Shown here: positions 61,283 to 64,000 of the stretch, piece after piece
How positions within the stretch are numbered: the stretch's first letter is position 1
How the letters are laid out: each line of letters starts with the position of its first letter
Assembly: GCF_007747655.1 (NCBI RefSeq)
Contig: NZ_CP036274.1
Coordinates: forward strand, 8,060,001-8,124,000
DNA length: 64,000 nucleotides
Direction: 5' to 3'
From: Anatilimnocola aggregata
GTDB taxonomy: Bacteria > Planctomycetota > Planctomycetia > Pirellulales > Pirellulaceae
Notes under the pieces: model-generated
The model's input: only the letters and a program-made list of their open reading frames with translations
The model's database searches: none
Told to the model about the DNA's origin: nothing
Made by a program: the position numbers and the translations under genes

Positions 61283-61735
61283 ATGAGTACACCGTTCCCT
61301 ACCACTTGGTCGCCCCCCGAACCGCTACGCATCGCGTTGTGGCAACGGGCTCTGCTATTGGTGGTCGGGTTGGCGCTCGGCTGCTTGCTTGTGACTGCCG
61401 CCCTGTTGCCGCCCAGCGAGTATGGCATGGGCACTCACCAGCAGCTTGGCCTGCCGCCGTGTTCGTTCGTGATGTGGTTCGATCTGCGCTGTCCGGCCTG
61501 TGGCATGACCACCTCCTGGGCCCACCTCATGCGCGGGCAGATCATTCGATCTGCGGTCGCCAATACCGGTGGCTGCTTGCTGGGAATTTTCGCTGCCCTG
61601 AGCACTCCGTGGCTGCTAGCGTCGGCCATTCGCGGCCGTTGGCTCTTTGGTCCCTTGTCGCCCGAAGTCACGCTCTGGGTCTTTGGCAGCATCTTCCTGG
61701 TTACGCTCGTGCAATGGGCGTGGCGAATTCTCTAA
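61283..61735 (+). CDS. DUF2752 membrane protein
   Basis: A 150-aa membrane protein. MSTPFPTTWSPPEPLRIALW is taken as the start; in-frame ATGs 13 and 35 codons earlier are possible. Three helices are visible (ALLLVVGLALGCLLVTAALL, CLLGIFAALSTPWLLASAI, VTLWVFGSIFLVTLVQWAW). The DUF2752 hallmark is FDLRCPACGMTTSWAHLMRG. Function is unknown. Confidence 0.8.
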   Translation: MSTPFPTTWSPPEPLRIALWQRALLLVVGLALGCLLVTAALLPPSEYGMGTHQQLGLPPCSFVMWFDLRCPACGMTTSWAHLMRGQIIRSAVANTGGCLLGIFAALSTPWLLASAIRGRWLFGPLSPEVTLWVFGSIFLVTLVQWAWRIL

Positions 61736-61894
61736 TCGCTCGTTCTTGAGAAAAAATTGCCGATTCGGGCGAAATGCTCTGGCAAGATCTGCCGCATTCC
61801 GGCATAGTCCCGCCTTGAGACCTCTCTGGGGGCAGGAAGCGCTCGTACTCAGATTTGCCAGAGACCGGTCTGCTTCATCTGCAAGGGATTGCCG

Positions 61895-62554
61895 ATGCAC
61901 CGTTCGATAACCATGAATCACCGCCGCTGTTTTCTCCTCGCTGTAACCGCTGCGCTCATGTTGGCGTTGCCAGGTTGCGGCTTCATGTCGCACCTCATGT
62001 ACTGGGCTCGCGGCAACCCCGTCGACGCCAAGTTTCCCGGCCTCAAGAACAAAACGGTAGCCGTCGTTTGTTTCGATACCAACCTGACCGGCCCCGGCAA
62101 CGTGGCCGATGCTCTGGCCAAGTCGGTGGGAAGCAAGCTAGCGCTGAATGTTCCCAAGATCAAAGTTGTCGAACATCAAAAAGTCACCGATTGGATCGAC
62201 GAGCAGTCCGATCACGTGGCCGACTTCAAAGATGTCGGGCGCGGAGTGAAGGCAGACATGGTCGTCGGCATCGACATGGACGACTTCCGCATTCACGACG
62301 GAGCCACGCTGCTGCGCGGCAGGTCGCGAATCTCGGTCAAGGTCTACGACCTCTCCAAAGGTGGCGAAGTGGTCTACCAGACCCCCGTCGACAACGTGAC
62401 CTATCCCGAAAATGGGCCCCGACCGGTTACCGACAACGAAGGAGCCTTTCGCTCCCTCTTTCTCGATATTCTGGCCAAACGCATCTCCAAGGACTTCTAT
62501 CCTTACGACAAGGCAGAAGACTTCGGCCTGGATGGCCTCTACACCGGCGACTAA
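61895..62554 (+). CDS. Lipoprotein of unknown function
   Basis: A 219-aa exported protein. The ATG at 61895 has AAGGGA 8-9 bases upstream; an ATG six codons later is possible. The leader ends in the lipobox ALPGC, so the mature protein is probably lipid-anchored. The mature part reads KTVAVVCFDTNLTGPGNVAD, LNVPKIKVVEHQKVTDWIDE and VKADMVVGIDMDDFRIHDGA, an alpha/beta pattern like the GNA1162 or CsgG-like periplasmic lipoproteins, but I do not assign a family. Confidence 0.75.
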   Translation: MHRSITMNHRRCFLLAVTAALMLALPGCGFMSHLMYWARGNPVDAKFPGLKNKTVAVVCFDTNLTGPGNVADALAKSVGSKLALNVPKIKVVEHQKVTDWIDEQSDHVADFKDVGRGVKADMVVGIDMDDFRIHDGATLLRGRSRISVKVYDLSKGGEVVYQTPVDNVTYPENGPRPVTDNEGAFRSLFLDILAKRISKDFYPYDKAEDFGLDGLYTGD

Positions 62555-62605
62555 CTTCGTCGTCGTGCCGCCTGTAGGTTACGTCGGACCCAGCGGTCGG
62601 AGCGA

Positions 62606-64000
62606 CTACGACGGCAGCCTTTGAATGCGGCGAATCGCATCGGCCAGCCGATCAATTTCGCTGCAAGTGTTGTAAATCGAAAGTGACGGGCGAACCGTCG
62701 TTTCAACCCCCATCCGCCGTAACGAAGGTTGCGAGCAGTGATGCCCGCTGCGGACTGCGATTCCCTCTTGATCGAGGTGGCGGCCGATCTCTTCTGTCCG
62801 CTTGCTGGGCAATACGAACGACAGAACGCCCACTTTTTCACGGGCGGTTCCAATCAAGCGCAGGCCATTAATTCGCAGCAGTTGCTCGGTTCCGTATTCC
62901 AGCAGGTGATGTTCGTAGGCTGCAATATTCGGCAGCCCGAGCCGATTCACATAGTCGAGCGCTGCCCCCAGGCCGACCGCATCGGCAATGTTGGGCGTGC
63001 CCGCTTCGAACTTGGCTGGCGCCTCGCTATACGACGTCTCTTCAAACGTCACGTTGCGAATCATATTGCCGCCACCTTGCCACGGCGGCACAAAATCGTG
63101 CAATTCTTCCTTGATGTAGACCGCCCCGATGCCGGTCGGGCCAAAAATCTTGTGCCCCGAGAAGACAAAAAAGTCAGCTCCCAGTTCCTGCACGTTCACG
63201 GGAATGTGAGCGACCGACTGCGCGCCGTCGATCAGCACGCGAGCGCCGTACCGTTTGGCAATCTGCGTCATCTCATGCACGGGAAGAATCGTCCCCAAAC
63301 TGTTCGAGGCCTGCGTCAGCCCGACGATCTTCGTCCGTGGCCCGAGAATCTTTTGATACTCCTCCATCATGATTTCGCCCCGGTCGTTGACCGGAATCAC
63401 GCGGATGTGAGCACCCTTTTCTTTGGCCACCATTTGCCAGGGAACGATGTTGGCGTGATGCTCGAGATTCGACAGCACGATCTCGTCGCCGGGCTGTAAA
63501 AACTTAGCGCCGTAGGTCTTGGCGATGAGATTAATGCCTTCCGTCGTACCGCGGACGAAGACAATCTCTTTCACGCTCGACGCGCCGATGAAGGCCTGCA
63601 CTTTTTGCCGAGCCGACTCATACGCATCCGTCGCGCGGGCTGCGAGGGTGTGGGCGGCACGGTGAATGTTCGAGTTATCGTTCTCGTAGAAGTGGCTGAT
63701 CGCATCGATCACGCTTTGCGGCTTTTGTGTCGTTGCCGCGTTATCGAGCCAGGCGAGTGGCTTGCCATGCACGCGCTGCCGCAGGATCGGAAAATCGCCG
63801 CGCACGGCGTTCACGTCCATCGGCCGCGAGCCCTGTGCGGAGTACTGCTTATTCAGTGCTTGCCGCTCGCGCAGTTCGACTGCGGTCGCCCCCAGGCCGT
63901 TGTTTCGTCCCGGAAAATGCGAAGCGCGAATCGACTGCACAAACGCACTCAAGCCCCCCGATGTTCCTTGCGCGCCGGGTACTTCGGCCGCACTGCCGTG
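62606..64000 (-). CDS. SufS-like cysteine desulfurase, 5' end outside window, with N-terminal extension
   Basis: A PLP enzyme that takes sulfur from cysteine, giving alanine and a protein persulfide. The PLP lysine is in FVFSGHKIFGPTGIG and the persulfide cysteine in AVRSGHHCSQPSLRRMG. Other landmarks are AWLDNAATTQKPQSVID, NSNIHRAAHTLAARATDAYE and SNLEHHANIVPWQ. The catalytic part starts at MDVNAVRGDFPIL (ATG at 63820), which alone gives 404 residues, the normal SufS length. Yet the frame stays open from there to the window edge, 60 more codons, as an Ala/Gly/Ser-rich extension with GGLSAFVQSIRASHFPGRN. Such a tail is typical of family 2A encapsulin cargo desulfurases. No other suf genes are in view. 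Confidence 0.9.
   Translation of the reverse strand, partial: HGSAAEVPGAQGTSGGLSAFVQSIRASHFPGRNNGLGATAVELRERQALNKQYSAQGSRPMDVNAVRGDFPILRQRVHGKPLAWLDNAATTQKPQSVIDAISHFYENDNSNIHRAAHTLAARATDAYESARQKVQAFIGASSVKEIVFVRGTTEGINLIAKTYGAKFLQPGDEIVLSNLEHHANIVPWQMVAKEKGAHIRVIPVNDRGEIMMEEYQKILGPRTKIVGLTQASNSLGTILPVHEMTQIAKRYGARVLIDGAQSVAHIPVNVQELGADFFVFSGHKIFGPTGIGAVYIKEELHDFVPPWQGGGNMIRNVTFEETSYSEAPAKFEAGTPNIADAVGLGAALDYVNRLGLPNIAAYEHHLLEYGTEQLLRINGLRLIGTAREKVGVLSFVLPSKRTEEIGRHLDQEGIAVRSGHHCSQPSLRRMGVETTVRPSLSIYNTCSEIDRLADAIRRIQRLPS

Overview
The window reads as a chromosomal segment of a planctomycete, probably of the Pirellulales type. The evidence is gene content: paired cytochrome/DUF1549/DUF1553 and DUF1501 proteins, several DUF1559 proteins, Gfo/Idh/MocA oxidoreductases with Tat-like leaders, a very large ThuA/propeller/HEAT/cytochrome c protein, and many short dispersed hairpins between genes. 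This assignment is an inference; there is no rRNA or other phylogenetic marker. I saw no tRNA, rRNA, CRISPR array, prophage or intact insertion sequence.

Layout. 1-4.5 kb: a gene tail, a di-heme cytochrome, a family 5 uracil-DNA glycosylase, a PLP-binding YggS protein, a secreted unknown, an RraB-like protein and a small membrane protein. 4.5-5.3 kb: a frameshifted gene between two copies of a direct repeat. 5.3-8 kb: xylose isomerase, then a soluble histidine kinase facing a single-domain response regulator. 8.2-14.3 kb (minus): two overlapping ATP-grasp ligase genes, the second fused to a GNAT domain, and four tandem zinc-ribbon membrane proteins, three of them DUF1559. 14.6-18.7 kb: a PSCyt1/DUF1549/DUF1553 gene and its DUF1501 partner. 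18.7-28.5 kb: a sparse stretch with a promoter/operator-like site, then glycosyltransferase, pseudouridine synthase, SRPBCC, PPOX-type flavoprotein, M28 peptidase, methyltransferase and Gfo/Idh/MocA genes. 28.6-34.4 kb (minus): a second DUF1553-DUF1501 pair followed by a WD40 gene and an isochorismatase-ThuA fusion. 35.1-37.4 kb (minus): a fatty acid hydroxylase family protein and a CPA2 antiporter.

The most notable region is 37.8-53.8 kb. It is one co-directional cluster: an 802-aa TPR protein, a 2568-aa TPR/beta-module protein, an ExbB/TolQ-type proton channel with its own signal peptide, two ExbD/TolR-type proteins, a small membrane protein, a DUF4159 membrane protein and another TPR protein. 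An EF-hand lipoprotein and a DUF1559 pseudopilin-like gene follow. The two large proteins share a repeated acidic beta-type module. I interpret the cluster as an uncharacterised proton-motive-force-driven envelope machine. Hairpin elements separate the genes encoding its different parts, and one could mask a ribosome-binding site.

55.4-64 kb: the giant ThuA/cytochrome protein, a second Gfo/Idh/MocA protein, a DUF2752 membrane protein, a lipoprotein, and at the right edge a SufS-like cysteine desulfurase. The desulfurase reading frame stays open upstream of the usual start, which suggests an N-terminal extension such as encapsulin-targeted cargo carries.
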